A stretch of 19,663 bases of DNA from DATGHS01 sp035307785 (lineage in GTDB: Bacteria > Planctomycetota > Planctomycetia > Gemmatales > Gemmataceae). Shown one piece after another: positions 1-7,361 of this stretch. Location: NCBI GenBank assembly GCA_035307785.1, contig DATGHS010000256.1, forward strand, positions 1 through 19,663, written 5' to 3'. Under the pieces are notes generated by a model. It saw nothing but the letters and a program-made list of their open reading frames with translations. It was not told where the DNA came from and did no database searches. The translations under genes were made by a program, and so were the position numbers. The first letter of the stretch is position 1, and every line of letters begins with the position of its first letter.

Positions 1-39
1 CGGCGTAGAATGATTACTAACTAAATTCGTATGTCATGA

Positions 40-70
40 TTGATCCACATTTGCTACAAAAGACGATAAT
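40..70 (+). promoter_or_regulatory. Candidate promoter upstream of the sulfite reductase gene
   Basis: A GATAAT hexamer at 65-70 matches the sigma-70 -10 box at 5 of 6 positions. A TTGATC hexamer at 40-45 could be the -35 box, but the spacing of 19 is longer than ideal. It lies about 50 bases before the start codon in the AT-rich leader (1-116). Only sequence resemblance supports it. Confidence 0.25.
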
Positions 71-116
71 TCCAATGAGGAAAAGTACGGAGAAGCAGGA
101 AATTGCAAGGGATTAG

Positions 117-1853
117 GTGATGTCGAACCTGATTGAAGCCAACGGTCATGCCAACGGACAGCCACTAAAGCTTTCGCCTGTGGAAGCACAAAAGGAAGCC
201 AGCCGGCAGCTGCGCGGCAGCATTACGGATGAGTTGGCGAAGGACAGCGACCATTTCAACGATGCCGACAAGAACCTGCTCAAATTCCACGGCACCTACC
301 AGCAGGAAGACCGCGATGCCCGCAAAGCGCGCCGCAAGGACGGCGTGGGCAAACATTACATGTTCATGGTCCGCTGCAAGATTCCGGGCGGTAAGCTCAC
401 GGCGGAGCAGTATTTGGCAGTGGATGACTTGGCCGGCAAATTCTCGCAAGGCACGCTGCGCTTTACCTCGCGGCAAGGCATCCAACTCCACGGCGTGTTG
501 AAGAGCAACTTGCATGCGACGATCAAGGGAATCAACGATTGCCTGCTCACAACTCTGGGTGCTTGCGGCGACGTGGAGCGCAACGTCATGTCGTGCCCCG
601 CCGCCTTCGATCCGGTGAGGAAGAAACTGCAGTTCTGGGCCAACCGCATAGCCGAACATTTGGCCCCGCGCTCCGGGGCCTATCACGAAATTTGGCTCAA
701 TGGCGAGAAGCAAGCGCAGCCATCGGCCGAAGAGGAACCGATCTATGGCAAGGTCTATTTGCCGCGTAAGTTCAAGACCGGCCTCGGCCTGCCATACGAC
801 AACTGCGTGGATATCTTCGCCCAAGACCTCGGCTTCCTGGCTCATGTCCAAGGCGAAGAAATCACTGGCTACAACGTCCTTGTCGGTGGCGGCATGGGCA
901 TGACCCACGGCAATACAAACACCTTTCCGTTCGTCGGCCGGCCCATCTGCTGGATTGAACCGGAAACGGTGGTGCAGACCGCCGAAGCGGCGGTGAAGTT
1001 GTTCCGCGACCACGGCAACCGCGGCGACCGCAAGCGCGCCCGCATCAAGTACCTCGTCCATGATTGGGGCGTCGAGCGCTTTCGGAATGAGTTGGCAAAG
1101 TATCTGCCCTTCCCCGCCGTCCCGCCAAAGGCGATTGAAATCACCGGTTTCGATTTGCATCTTGGTTGGCATCCGCAAGGCGATGGCCGCTGGTTCCTGG
1201 GCATCAGCATTGAAAATGGCCGGGTGAAAGACGCCGGCAATTTGCGGTTGCGCACCGGATTACGGAAGATTATCGACCGCTTCCGGCCGAAGCTCAGCAT
1301 CACCCCGCAACAAGACCTGCTGCTGCTCGATCTCGATCTTTCGGCGAAACCGGAAATCGAGCGCCTCATGGCCGAGCATGGCATCGCCGGCGAAGAGCGC
1401 ATTCCGCTGGTGCAAAAGCTCAGCATGGCCTGCCCTGCCATTCCGACCTGTGCGCTTGCCATCTGCGAGGCCGAGCGCACCCTGCCCGGCATTGTGGATG
1501 AACTCGAAGTCGTAATTCGCGAACTAGGTCTGGAGCAGGAAAAAATCGCCGTGCGCATGACCGGTTGCCCAAATGGCTGCGTACGGCCGTACCAAAGCGA
1601 CATCGGCCTCGTCGGCCGCAGTGGCGACAAGTACACCGTCTTCGTCGGCGGCCATTATTTGGGCACGCGCCTGAACTTCATGCTGAAAGATTTGGTGCCG
1701 CAGCAGGAAATCATCTCACTCTTGGCCCCGCTGCTTCGTGATTACAAACTGAAACGCAGAGACTCCGAGGGCTTCGGTGATTTCTGCCAACGGCTAGGGC
1801 AGGAAGAAATCCGACGCCGGGCCGGTGTGGAAGCGCTGGCGGGGAGCCATTGA
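117..1853 (+). CDS. cysI: Assimilatory sulfite reductase, siroheme/[4Fe-4S] hemoprotein subunit
   Basis: This is a full-length cytoplasmic reductase of 578 residues that reduces sulfite to sulfide with six electrons for cysteine synthesis. The cluster/siroheme ligands are intact: C439 and C445 in CPAIPTC, and C484 and C488 in TGCPNGC. The C-x5-C and C-x3-C spacing is that of E. coli CysI. The N-terminal ferredoxin-like half contains FHGTYQQEDRD (58-67) and YLPRKFKTG (214-222), both typical of sulfite rather than nitrite reductases. The frame opens with GTG at 117 followed directly by ATG at 120. The ATG has AAGGG at 107-111, 8 bases upstream, so 120 is probably the true start. No flavoprotein partner (CysJ) is present here, so whether electrons come from NADPH/CysJ or ferredoxin cannot be decided. 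The next gene converges on it with a 14-base gap. Confidence 0.93.
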   Translation: MMSNLIEANGHANGQPLKLSPVEAQKEASRQLRGSITDELAKDSDHFNDADKNLLKFHGTYQQEDRDARKARRKDGVGKHYMFMVRCKIPGGKLTAEQYLAVDDLAGKFSQGTLRFTSRQGIQLHGVLKSNLHATIKGINDCLLTTLGACGDVERNVMSCPAAFDPVRKKLQFWANRIAEHLAPRSGAYHEIWLNGEKQAQPSAEEEPIYGKVYLPRKFKTGLGLPYDNCVDIFAQDLGFLAHVQGEEITGYNVLVGGGMGMTHGNTNTFPFVGRPICWIEPETVVQTAEAAVKLFRDHGNRGDRKRARIKYLVHDWGVERFRNELAKYLPFPAVPPKAIEITGFDLHLGWHPQGDGRWFLGISIENGRVKDAGNLRLRTGLRKIIDRFRPKLSITPQQDLLLLDLDLSAKPEIERLMAEHGIAGEERIPLVQKLSMACPAIPTCALAICEAERTLPGIVDELEVVIRELGLEQEKIAVRMTGCPNGCVRPYQSDIGLVGRSGDKYTVFVGGHYLGTRLNFMLKDLVPQQEIISLLAPLLRDYKLKRRDSEGFGDFCQRLGQEEIRRRAGVEALAGSH

Positions 1854-1867
1854 GTGGCGTTCGCTAT

Positions 1868-2884
1868 TTATGTTGTGCGCCGTTCTCGCATATGAAAAGG
1901 GAGACGCATCATTTCCCGCAACGTTCCCCAAGCAAAGCCTACATGCACCGCGACGTACACGAGTGGCGTCAGGCACACTGCGATTGGATTGTTTTTTGAT
2001 TTGACCAAACCTAAAGAAGTGACTGTGACGACAGCGGCATAAACAAGCAAGCCCAGGCAGAACAGCGCCGCGAAAACCGGCGACCATATGCCAAGAACCC
2101 CGCTGAGCAAACACCATATTGCAAACACCATCGGCACGAGCGCTGGCAGCGTTAGTGAATGCGGATGCTTACGGGCCAAGCGTATCCGTCCACGGCCGTA
2201 GCGACTCATCTGACAAATCAATCCCGGAATTGACGAACGCGGGTGGTAATGCACCGCGATTTCGGGCGTGAAGTAACATTTCAGCCCTGCGCGATCGATG
2301 CGCGTGTTGAATTCCACATCTTCGCAAGCGTCGAATTGCTCGTCGAAGTGGCCGAGTTTCTCGAATACTTCTCGGCGATAGGCCACGGCCACACTGCTCG
2401 CCGCCACGAATTGTTCCTGGTCGGAGTAGATATGCGAACTCGGATTGTGCCCCAGCCATGACCTGCGGGCCAGCGCGATGGCTTCCTGCATCAACGTAGC
2501 GTCACCGATTTCCAGCGGTTGGGGCCGGCCCAGGCAGTCGGCTCCAGAGCGCTCGAAGGAGGCAACCATCTTTTGCAGATAATTGCGATCCGAAATCTCG
2601 CAGTGCCCATCGACGATGACGAAGTAATCCCCCCTGCCCTGGCGAACGCCAAGGTTGCGCGCGGCACTGGAAAGTCGCTTGGCATTATGAAAAAGTTTGA
2701 CGTTCGTAAGTTCGCGTTGCAATCGTCGAACAATGGCCACCGTATCGTCGGTCGAACGCCCGTCGGCTACGATGATTTCAAATCGCACCGGGTCGTAAAT
2801 CTGCTCAGAAAGCCGGCGAAGCGTGTTCTCAATGCAAGTGGCTTCGTTGCGAACGGGAACGATGACTGTGATGAAAGGAGCCAT
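1868..2884 (-). CDS. Family 2 glycosyltransferase with C-terminal membrane segments (ExoA-like)
   Basis: This 338-residue protein has an N-terminal GT-A fold. It begins with ITVIVPVRNEA (5-15) and carries the nucleotide-binding DGRSTDDT (41-48). VDGH (91-94) sits where the metal-binding DxD motif is expected, ED at 188-189 is a likely catalytic base region, and RYGRGR follows at 228-233. Three hydrophobic stretches at about 246-266, 269-292 and 300-320 should anchor it in the inner membrane. It resembles ExoA-type transferases that extend a lipid-linked exopolysaccharide on the cytoplasmic face; the sugar donor cannot be read from sequence. It is last in the minus-strand exosortase locus, after the EpsI-like gene and separated from it by a palindromic repeat. 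The ribosome site is weak (GGCGGA, 5 bases before ATG). Confidence 0.88.
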   Translation of the reverse strand: MAPFITVIVPVRNEATCIENTLRRLSEQIYDPVRFEIIVADGRSTDDTVAIVRRLQRELTNVKLFHNAKRLSSAARNLGVRQGRGDYFVIVDGHCEISDRNYLQKMVASFERSGADCLGRPQPLEIGDATLMQEAIALARRSWLGHNPSSHIYSDQEQFVAASSVAVAYRREVFEKLGHFDEQFDACEDVEFNTRIDRAGLKCYFTPEIAVHYHPRSSIPGLICQMSRYGRGRIRLARKHPHSLTLPALVPMVFAIWCLLSGVLGIWSPVFAALFCLGLLVYAAVVTVTSLGLVKSKNNPIAVCLTPLVYVAVHVGFAWGTLREMMRLPFHMRERRTT

Positions 2885-2907
2885 TTACGTCCGCCGAAGA
2901 GGCGCTC

Positions 2908-2985
2908 CAATCTTTGCGCTCTTCGCGCCTTTGCGGTGATTCTTTCTCAGAAATAATCCCAAAGGCGCGATGAGCGCAAAGATTG
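2908..2985. repeat. Inverted repeat with 25-bp arms, dispersed palindromic element
   Basis: Arms at 2908-2932 and 2961-2985 are reverse complements at 24 of 25 positions, with a 28-base loop. The arm is built of short CTTTGCGC-type units. Similar CTTTGCG-rich palindromes are, from general knowledge, dispersed in many bacterial genomes and often mis-called as small genes. It fills most of the 102-base gap between the EpsI-like and glycosyltransferase genes, so it may attenuate or stabilise the message there. Confidence 0.75.
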
Positions 2986-2986
2986 T

Positions 2987-3619
2987 TTATTGCGCGAGAC
3001 AACGATTCAGTTCCCGCACGAATTGCGTCATGACGTCCTGATACTCCGCCAGATCGGCCGGCGTATCGGTCCCGGTCACGGGGTGGATCATGTACAGCTT
3101 GTGCAACTTCGCCGTGGCTGCGAAAAAGAGCCGTGGATACTGCGGCGCCAGCCACTGGCCTTGCGTCGTCCAGCCCCAGTGGATGCGAATCGACTCGACA
3201 CCCGTGGGTTTCCTCTTTTGAAAATGGCCTGTCCAGAAGTGTTGCTCGTTGTTATCAACCTCCAGTGTTTCTTCGCGGATCGAATCGACGACTTCGTAAC
3301 CGCTGCCCAAGTAACAGTGTTCCGGATTATGGATAGAGACGCGGCCGGCTCGGCCCGACGTAATTGACGTCACCAGCCACTTGCCGTCCTTGCGATTGGT
3401 GTAGCGAAGGTTCAGCACGCTGGTTTTCGGCTCATCGTCCTGCCCGCGCGGCAGCACTTCGGCATGCCAGTCGCCCAGAACGAGGCTCACGCGCTCCAGC
3501 GGGATGGCGATGGTCCCGCCCGATTGCGGATCGTGCCAACGGTCGGTCGCAAGACCATGATAAACGCCAACGGCGAGCAGCATGCCGGCGGCAATTGTGG
3601 TTGCGGTGTAAATGCGCAT
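2987..3619 (-). CDS. EpsI-like exosortase-associated protein (DUF3485)
   Basis: This 210-residue protein has an N-terminal membrane anchor or signal segment (about 4-21) and a periplasmic domain. The motif HNPEHCYLGSGYEV (97-110) corresponds to the H-x-P-E-x-C...G-G/S-G-W/Y signature of EpsI/DUF3485 proteins. These accompany exosortases either fused to their C-terminus or as a separate gene. Here the gene is separate and the upstream exosortase is of the short, unfused kind, which fits. A biochemical role is not firmly established for the family; exopolysaccharide export linked to protein sorting is inferred from context. The start at 3619 has a good ribosome site, GAGGA, seven bases upstream. 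Palindromic elements flank the gene on both sides. Confidence 0.87.
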   Translation of the reverse strand: MRIYTATTIAAGMLLAVGVYHGLATDRWHDPQSGGTIAIPLERVSLVLGDWHAEVLPRGQDDEPKTSVLNLRYTNRKDGKWLVTSITSGRAGRVSIHNPEHCYLGSGYEVVDSIREETLEVDNNEQHFWTGHFQKRKPTGVESIRIHWGWTTQGQWLAPQYPRLFFAATAKLHKLYMIHPVTGTDTPADLAEYQDVMTQFVRELNRCLAQ

Positions 3620-3633
3620 TTGCGAATCCTCGT

Positions 3634-3739
3634 CTCCCTCTCCCCTCGGGGGAGAGGGCTGGGGTGAGGGGGGAGAACAGTGACGACCGGAAGTCGCGCA
3701 CCCCTCACCCCCGTCCCTTCTCCCCCAAGGGGAGAGGGG
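3634..3739. repeat. Pair of inverted CCCTCTCCCC hairpins (REP/MITE-like element)
   Basis: One hairpin at 3636-3658 has a perfect 10-bp stem (CCCTCTCCCC) and a 3-base loop. A second hairpin at about 3715-3738 has the same stem with a one-base bulge. The flanking GTGAGGGG and CCCCTCAC segments make the two halves inverted copies of one another. Elements of this composition are widely dispersed in bacterial genomes, from general knowledge. It occupies nearly all the 127-base gap between the kinase-like and EpsI-like genes and ends just before the EpsI ribosome site. Confidence 0.8.
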
Positions 3740-3746
3740 AGAAAAC

Positions 3747-5942
3747 CTACTTCGTCGATTCGCCCATGAAGATCAGCCCTGTGTGCGAGACGCCGAGGTC
3801 ACACACCTTCTGGTACATCTGTTCGACCAACGGCTTCTTGCTAACGTAACGCCGCGCGCACACTACGATGGCGTCGCAATGCTGCCCGATCAGGAAACTG
3901 TCGGCCACTGGTAGCAGCGCGTGTGAATCGATGATGATGAAGTCGAATTCCTGCCGCAGTTTTTCGAGAATCCGCCGGAAGCGGTCGTGGCCCAGAGCCT
4001 GCTGCGATTGGCCGTCCCACGCGCCGGCCGAGAGGAACCAGAGATTCGGGATGCCAGTGCGCTGAATGGCGGTGTGGACCTCCTCGTCGCCGCGCATCAA
4101 CTCGCAGACGCCGGGGCTAACATTCAGGCCCAGATGCTCGTGCATCCCCGGTTGCCGCAGATTACAATCGACCAGAATCGTCTTGCGGTCGGTCTTGGTC
4201 ATGCTCACGGCCAGATGGCCGGCCAGCGTGGTCTTTCCTTCGCCCATCTCGGCACTAGCGATCAGGATCGACTGGGCCCGCTTGCCGAGGAAATTCCGCG
4301 CGAGCAAAATGCGCACCTTATCCACCGCCTCCATGAACGGATCGTTCTTCAGGCCGCTTTCCTCCTTGCGTTCATTGGGTGAACCGGTCAACTCCGGCAA
4401 TACGCCGATAAGATTCAGAGAAGGGTTCGAATCGAGTTCCTTACTGCGGTAGAGCCGCAGCGTTCGATTCTCATACAGCGTGATACAGCCGCCAATCAGG
4501 CCGAAGCCGAACAGCACGCCGAAAGCGGTGCCAAATAGCTGCTTTTTCATGTCGCGCTTGATGGGAACCGACGCCCGCTGGATGATCTGCACACGCGCCA
4601 GCGATTGCACGTCGACACGCAACACGTTGATGCGGTTCAGAATCTGTTCGATGGTTTTCTCGAGATAAATGATGTCCGAAATCGTGGTGTCGAATTCATC
4701 CGGTGTCTTGCCGTTGGGCCCAGCAGCCAGCGACGGCAGCTTCGGCATGTTCGCGAGGTCGCTCTTCAGGCGCTTTTGCCGGATCTCCCAAGCTTGCACA
4801 TCGGCGTATTTTTCTTCGATCCGCTTTTCCAGATCGGCACGGGCGCCTTGCTGCATGCGCCGGCTCAGGTCCGTCTTGGCTTTGCGCTTGTACTCCTCTG
4901 CCGCAGCTTTGGCGGCTTCTGCTTCACGGGCCGCGTTTTGATAGTCGGCGCCGTTCAGGTCGGAACCGATCCGGCGGAGATAAGCTTCGTACTTTGCTTT
5001 CTTCTCGGCTCGCATCACTAATTCGAGATACTTCTGATCAAGATTCAAGAAATCCTCCAGGTCCTGCGGGGAAACCTCTTGCGTGTCGAGCTTGGCCAGC
5101 CTGGCTTGCAGGTCCTTCCATTGCCCTTGGGCCACCGTAAAGGCCATATCGGTTTGCCGCAATTCTTCCGTCATCCGGGCGAATTGCTCGCGGCCGATCT
5201 GAATCTTGACCGTCTCGTTCTCGGCGGCCGCGCTGCCTGGCTCCGTCGTGTTGTTTTTGGCCGCTTGGTTCTGCCGTTTGTTCGTCAACATCTGGTCCAG
5301 GGAGCGCTGAATGTTCTCTAGCTGATCGAGTTCGGATTTCTTCTGGAGTTGTTCCTTTAGAACGATTTCCTTCATATACGCGTTGAGCACGGCATTGATG
5401 ATGTCGGCCAGGTCTTGTGGAATGTCGCCGGTCATCGACACCTTCATGATTTCAGAGTTTTCGGAGAACTCTACAAGAATGTTCTCTTCCATCCAGCGAA
5501 TGGGATCATCCACGCGTTTCAGGGTCTCCGTGTTGCCGATCTTGCTATCGCGCATGGCGGCTCGCAGCACGAATTCGCTATGAACCAGGTTTGCTTGTGT
5601 TTTCATGTAAGTGGCAAATTCGCCGCGGCTCGAGTCCTTGGTGGGAATCAGGCTCTGATCGCTCATCGACACGCGCACCAGCGAATAGGTGGTGTATTTC
5701 GACGGCAGCAACGTGAAGGCCAGTGCGCCCAGGCCGCCGCCCAAGATGGAACCGACCACAAGAAAGAGAAACCAGTGGTATTTCAATCCATCCAGCATGC
5801 GTGTCTTGTCGAAGGCCGAAGCCGCGGCATCGGGTGCCTTACCAGGACCGATTGGCCGGTTGCCGATGAGCCGCAATGGTGCAGTGGCGCCTTCCACGTG
5901 GTGGACAGCCAGTTCATGCGAAGTTTCCGGAACAGGCATCAT
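3747..5942 (-). CDS. Polysaccharide chain-length determinant (Wzz) fused to BY-kinase-like ATPase
   Basis: This 731-residue inner-membrane protein should control exopolysaccharide chain length and export. In order: a cytoplasmic tail (1-55), membrane segment 1 (about 57-79), a periplasmic Wzz-type domain with long charged coiled coils (about 195-450), membrane segment 2 (about 469-490), then a CpsD/BY-kinase-like ATPase. Walker A is AEMGEGKTT (564-572, K570). Walker A' is ILVDCNLR (589-596), where the usual D-x-D-x-R reads D592-C-N594-L-R. Walker B is FIIID (668-672), followed by SHA rather than the usual proline-rich segment. There is no C-terminal tyrosine cluster, so autophosphorylation may be lost while ATP binding remains. 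The start is ATG-ATG at 5942/5939 behind GGAAGAG. It lies between the exosortase and EpsI genes. The domain architecture is certain; kinase activity is doubtful. Confidence 0.9.
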   Translation of the reverse strand: MMPVPETSHELAVHHVEGATAPLRLIGNRPIGPGKAPDAAASAFDKTRMLDGLKYHWFLFLVVGSILGGGLGALAFTLLPSKYTTYSLVRVSMSDQSLIPTKDSSRGEFATYMKTQANLVHSEFVLRAAMRDSKIGNTETLKRVDDPIRWMEENILVEFSENSEIMKVSMTGDIPQDLADIINAVLNAYMKEIVLKEQLQKKSELDQLENIQRSLDQMLTNKRQNQAAKNNTTEPGSAAAENETVKIQIGREQFARMTEELRQTDMAFTVAQGQWKDLQARLAKLDTQEVSPQDLEDFLNLDQKYLELVMRAEKKAKYEAYLRRIGSDLNGADYQNAAREAEAAKAAAEEYKRKAKTDLSRRMQQGARADLEKRIEEKYADVQAWEIRQKRLKSDLANMPKLPSLAAGPNGKTPDEFDTTISDIIYLEKTIEQILNRINVLRVDVQSLARVQIIQRASVPIKRDMKKQLFGTAFGVLFGFGLIGGCITLYENRTLRLYRSKELDSNPSLNLIGVLPELTGSPNERKEESGLKNDPFMEAVDKVRILLARNFLGKRAQSILIASAEMGEGKTTLAGHLAVSMTKTDRKTILVDCNLRQPGMHEHLGLNVSPGVCELMRGDEEVHTAIQRTGIPNLWFLSAGAWDGQSQQALGHDRFRRILEKLRQEFDFIIIDSHALLPVADSFLIGQHCDAIVVCARRYVSKKPLVEQMYQKVCDLGVSHTGLIFMGESTK

Positions 5943-5996
5943 GGGTCACTCTTCCTTGAGCGAAGTCGTTTGAGTCAAGCGAAGATCAAACACAAG

Positions 5997-6100
5997 AATT
6001 GAACAGAAGCAAACAAAGGCAACAACGGGATATAGCTAAATAACTTCTGACCGCTAAAGATTGTCTCATTTCTGCACCGTTCGTTTCCTTCTGTTCAATT
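5997..6100. repeat. Inverted repeat between the exosortase and Wzz/kinase genes
   Basis: Arms at 5997-6014 and 6083-6100 match as reverse complements at 17 of 18 positions around a 68-base loop. The arm core is TTGAACAGAAG. It lies within the 165-base gap (5943-6107) before the kinase-like gene. It could form a leader structure in the minus-strand message or be a binding-site pair. A 27-codon ORF (minus, 5986-6069) in the same gap has no convincing ribosome site. Confidence 0.55.
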
Positions 6101-6107
6101 TGTTTCT

Positions 6108-7013
6108 TCAAGCAAGCTGCAAGCGAGCGCGCGGCGTGCTTTCTTGCAGGATCAGCCGATTCATCATCCACAATTCCACCCCGAGAAAGATCAGGCACAC
6201 TGGCATCATGAACCAGCCGGCCAGGTCGTGGAAGAACACGTGTGCGAACTCGCGATTCTGCTGGTACATCAGGCCCGTGGCGGTGATGCGCAGGATGTTC
6301 GTCACGAGGGCGATTGGAACGGCGCTCAACACGATGCACGTCTTTTCCAGCCACGGCTTGCGAATAATGATTGCCACGCCGGTGGAGAAGGTGAAGAACG
6401 TGACCAGCATGCGTAAGCCGCTGCACGCTTCCACTACACCGAGCTTGATGTCGTTCATCATGATCGTGTTGCCTTCGGCAATGGCGGGCTGGCCGAGCGA
6501 CTGTAGCATGAAGACACTGCCCAGGGTGGCTAGCCGCTGTAGTGGAGCTGAGAGGGCCGTTTCCACACGGTAGGGCATCGGGATCATGAAGTAGAGGAAC
6601 GCGATGGCGGGCCAAGCACACCTCAGCGCCGGCTTGCCGCCGAGCAAAAGCGCCACGCCAATTAGGCAGGGCAATAGCGCGAAGGCATCAATCCACTCGA
6701 AGCAAAAAATGCCGCTGATAATACGGAAGACGACCGCGAGTCCCAGGCACGCAAATCCCACAGCGACTTGGGGTGCACCGGCACCGCGAAGCAAATCGCG
6801 CCGCGCCCAGAGAAGATAGATTGCGAATCCGGGTACTAGCAAGCCGTGCGAATATTGCGGATCGTGCAACCACTTCTGGCACAGCTCGGCTAAGGTCGGC
6901 CAGAAGGTCCAAGCAATTACCGCCAGCAGCGCAACAAGGCATAGCCGCATCGGCCAGACGGAATCTGAACCAGTTGCAACTGGGGTATTCGGAAGAATGG
7001 CCGTTTGCGCCAT
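6108..7013 (-). CDS. Exosortase (transmembrane transpeptidase for C-terminal sorting signals)
   Basis: This 301-residue polytopic membrane protein has about eight hydrophobic helices. The catalytic residues of the exosortase/archaeosortase family are all present: C197 in EACSGLR (195-201), R242 in TNILRITATG (238-247), and H262 in FFHDLAGW (260-267). Family members cleave PEP-CTERM-like C-terminal tails and transfer the protein to a surface acceptor. This is the short form without a fused EpsI domain; an EpsI-like gene lies downstream instead. It is first of four minus-strand genes, with a candidate promoter at 7067-7095. The planctomycete-type subfamily (for example XrtU) is likely but was not tested. 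The ribosome site is weak (GGA, about 8 bases before ATG). Confidence 0.93.
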   Translation of the reverse strand: MAQTAILPNTPVATGSDSVWPMRLCLVALLAVIAWTFWPTLAELCQKWLHDPQYSHGLLVPGFAIYLLWARRDLLRGAGAPQVAVGFACLGLAVVFRIISGIFCFEWIDAFALLPCLIGVALLLGGKPALRCAWPAIAFLYFMIPMPYRVETALSAPLQRLATLGSVFMLQSLGQPAIAEGNTIMMNDIKLGVVEACSGLRMLVTFFTFSTGVAIIIRKPWLEKTCIVLSAVPIALVTNILRITATGLMYQQNREFAHVFFHDLAGWFMMPVCLIFLGVELWMMNRLILQESTPRARLQLA

Positions 7014-7361
7014 GGGTAATCCATTACGTCGAGGGCGAATCCATTTTCGTACAGTTTGGTTACCGGATGGTATTCCGAACGCAAGAATCCGTCAATCCGG
7101 GTTTCCGCGAGTGGCCCGTCTGCGCAAATCCACGAAGGGCGTCAGCTCGCGACTGCCGTTCGCCGCGCGTCGCTGTAGAATGCTCGGAACGAGCTTTCCT
7201 AGCTCGACTTTACATCGCGATCCGCCCGCACTTGCTTCACAACAACGATCTGTTGCAGGATTTCCCCTTGCCGTTGGCGCAAATGAGTCCGTTGCAATTA
7301 CTTTGCGATTCCATACTCTCTGCGCTACAAGTCCTGCCCTACCCCACCTGGAGAATCTCCT
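7014..7361. other. Divergent intergenic region, exosortase / PIG-L deacetylase
   Basis: This 348-base stretch separates two divergently transcribed genes. It holds a candidate minus-strand promoter (7067-7095) and a small perfect hairpin at 7190-7206 (CGAGCT stem, 5-base loop). A weak plus-strand promoter-like pair, TTGCAA at 7292 and TACTCT at 7314 (spacing 16), lies before the deacetylase. No small gene or RNA is apparent. Confidence 0.5.
7067..7095 (-). promoter_or_regulatory. Candidate sigma-70-type promoter of the exosortase locus
   Basis: Reading the minus strand, TTGACG (7095-7090, 5 of 6 to consensus) is followed after exactly 17 bases by TACCAT (7072-7067, 4 of 6). It lies about 55 bases before the exosortase start codon, which is a plausible leader length. 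The support is sequence resemblance only. Confidence 0.38.

Noticed and set aside
165..1178. Long minus-strand open frame of 337 codons inside the sulfite reductase gene
   Set aside because: It is an antisense shadow: the plus-strand frame carries intact catalytic motifs, while the minus frame has no recognisable domain.
2829..3155. 108-codon minus-strand frame across the palindrome at 2908-2985
   Set aside because: Much of it is a translation of the palindromic element (Arg/Glu-rich text typical of such repeats) and the rest is a shadow of the EpsI and glycosyltransferase genes.
5986..6069. 27-codon minus-strand ORF with a hydrophobic, Cys-rich end between the exosortase and Wzz/kinase genes
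   Set aside because: No ribosome site at a proper distance and the lipobox-like segment is poor (F-N-S-C) and too near the C-terminus to leave a mature peptide.
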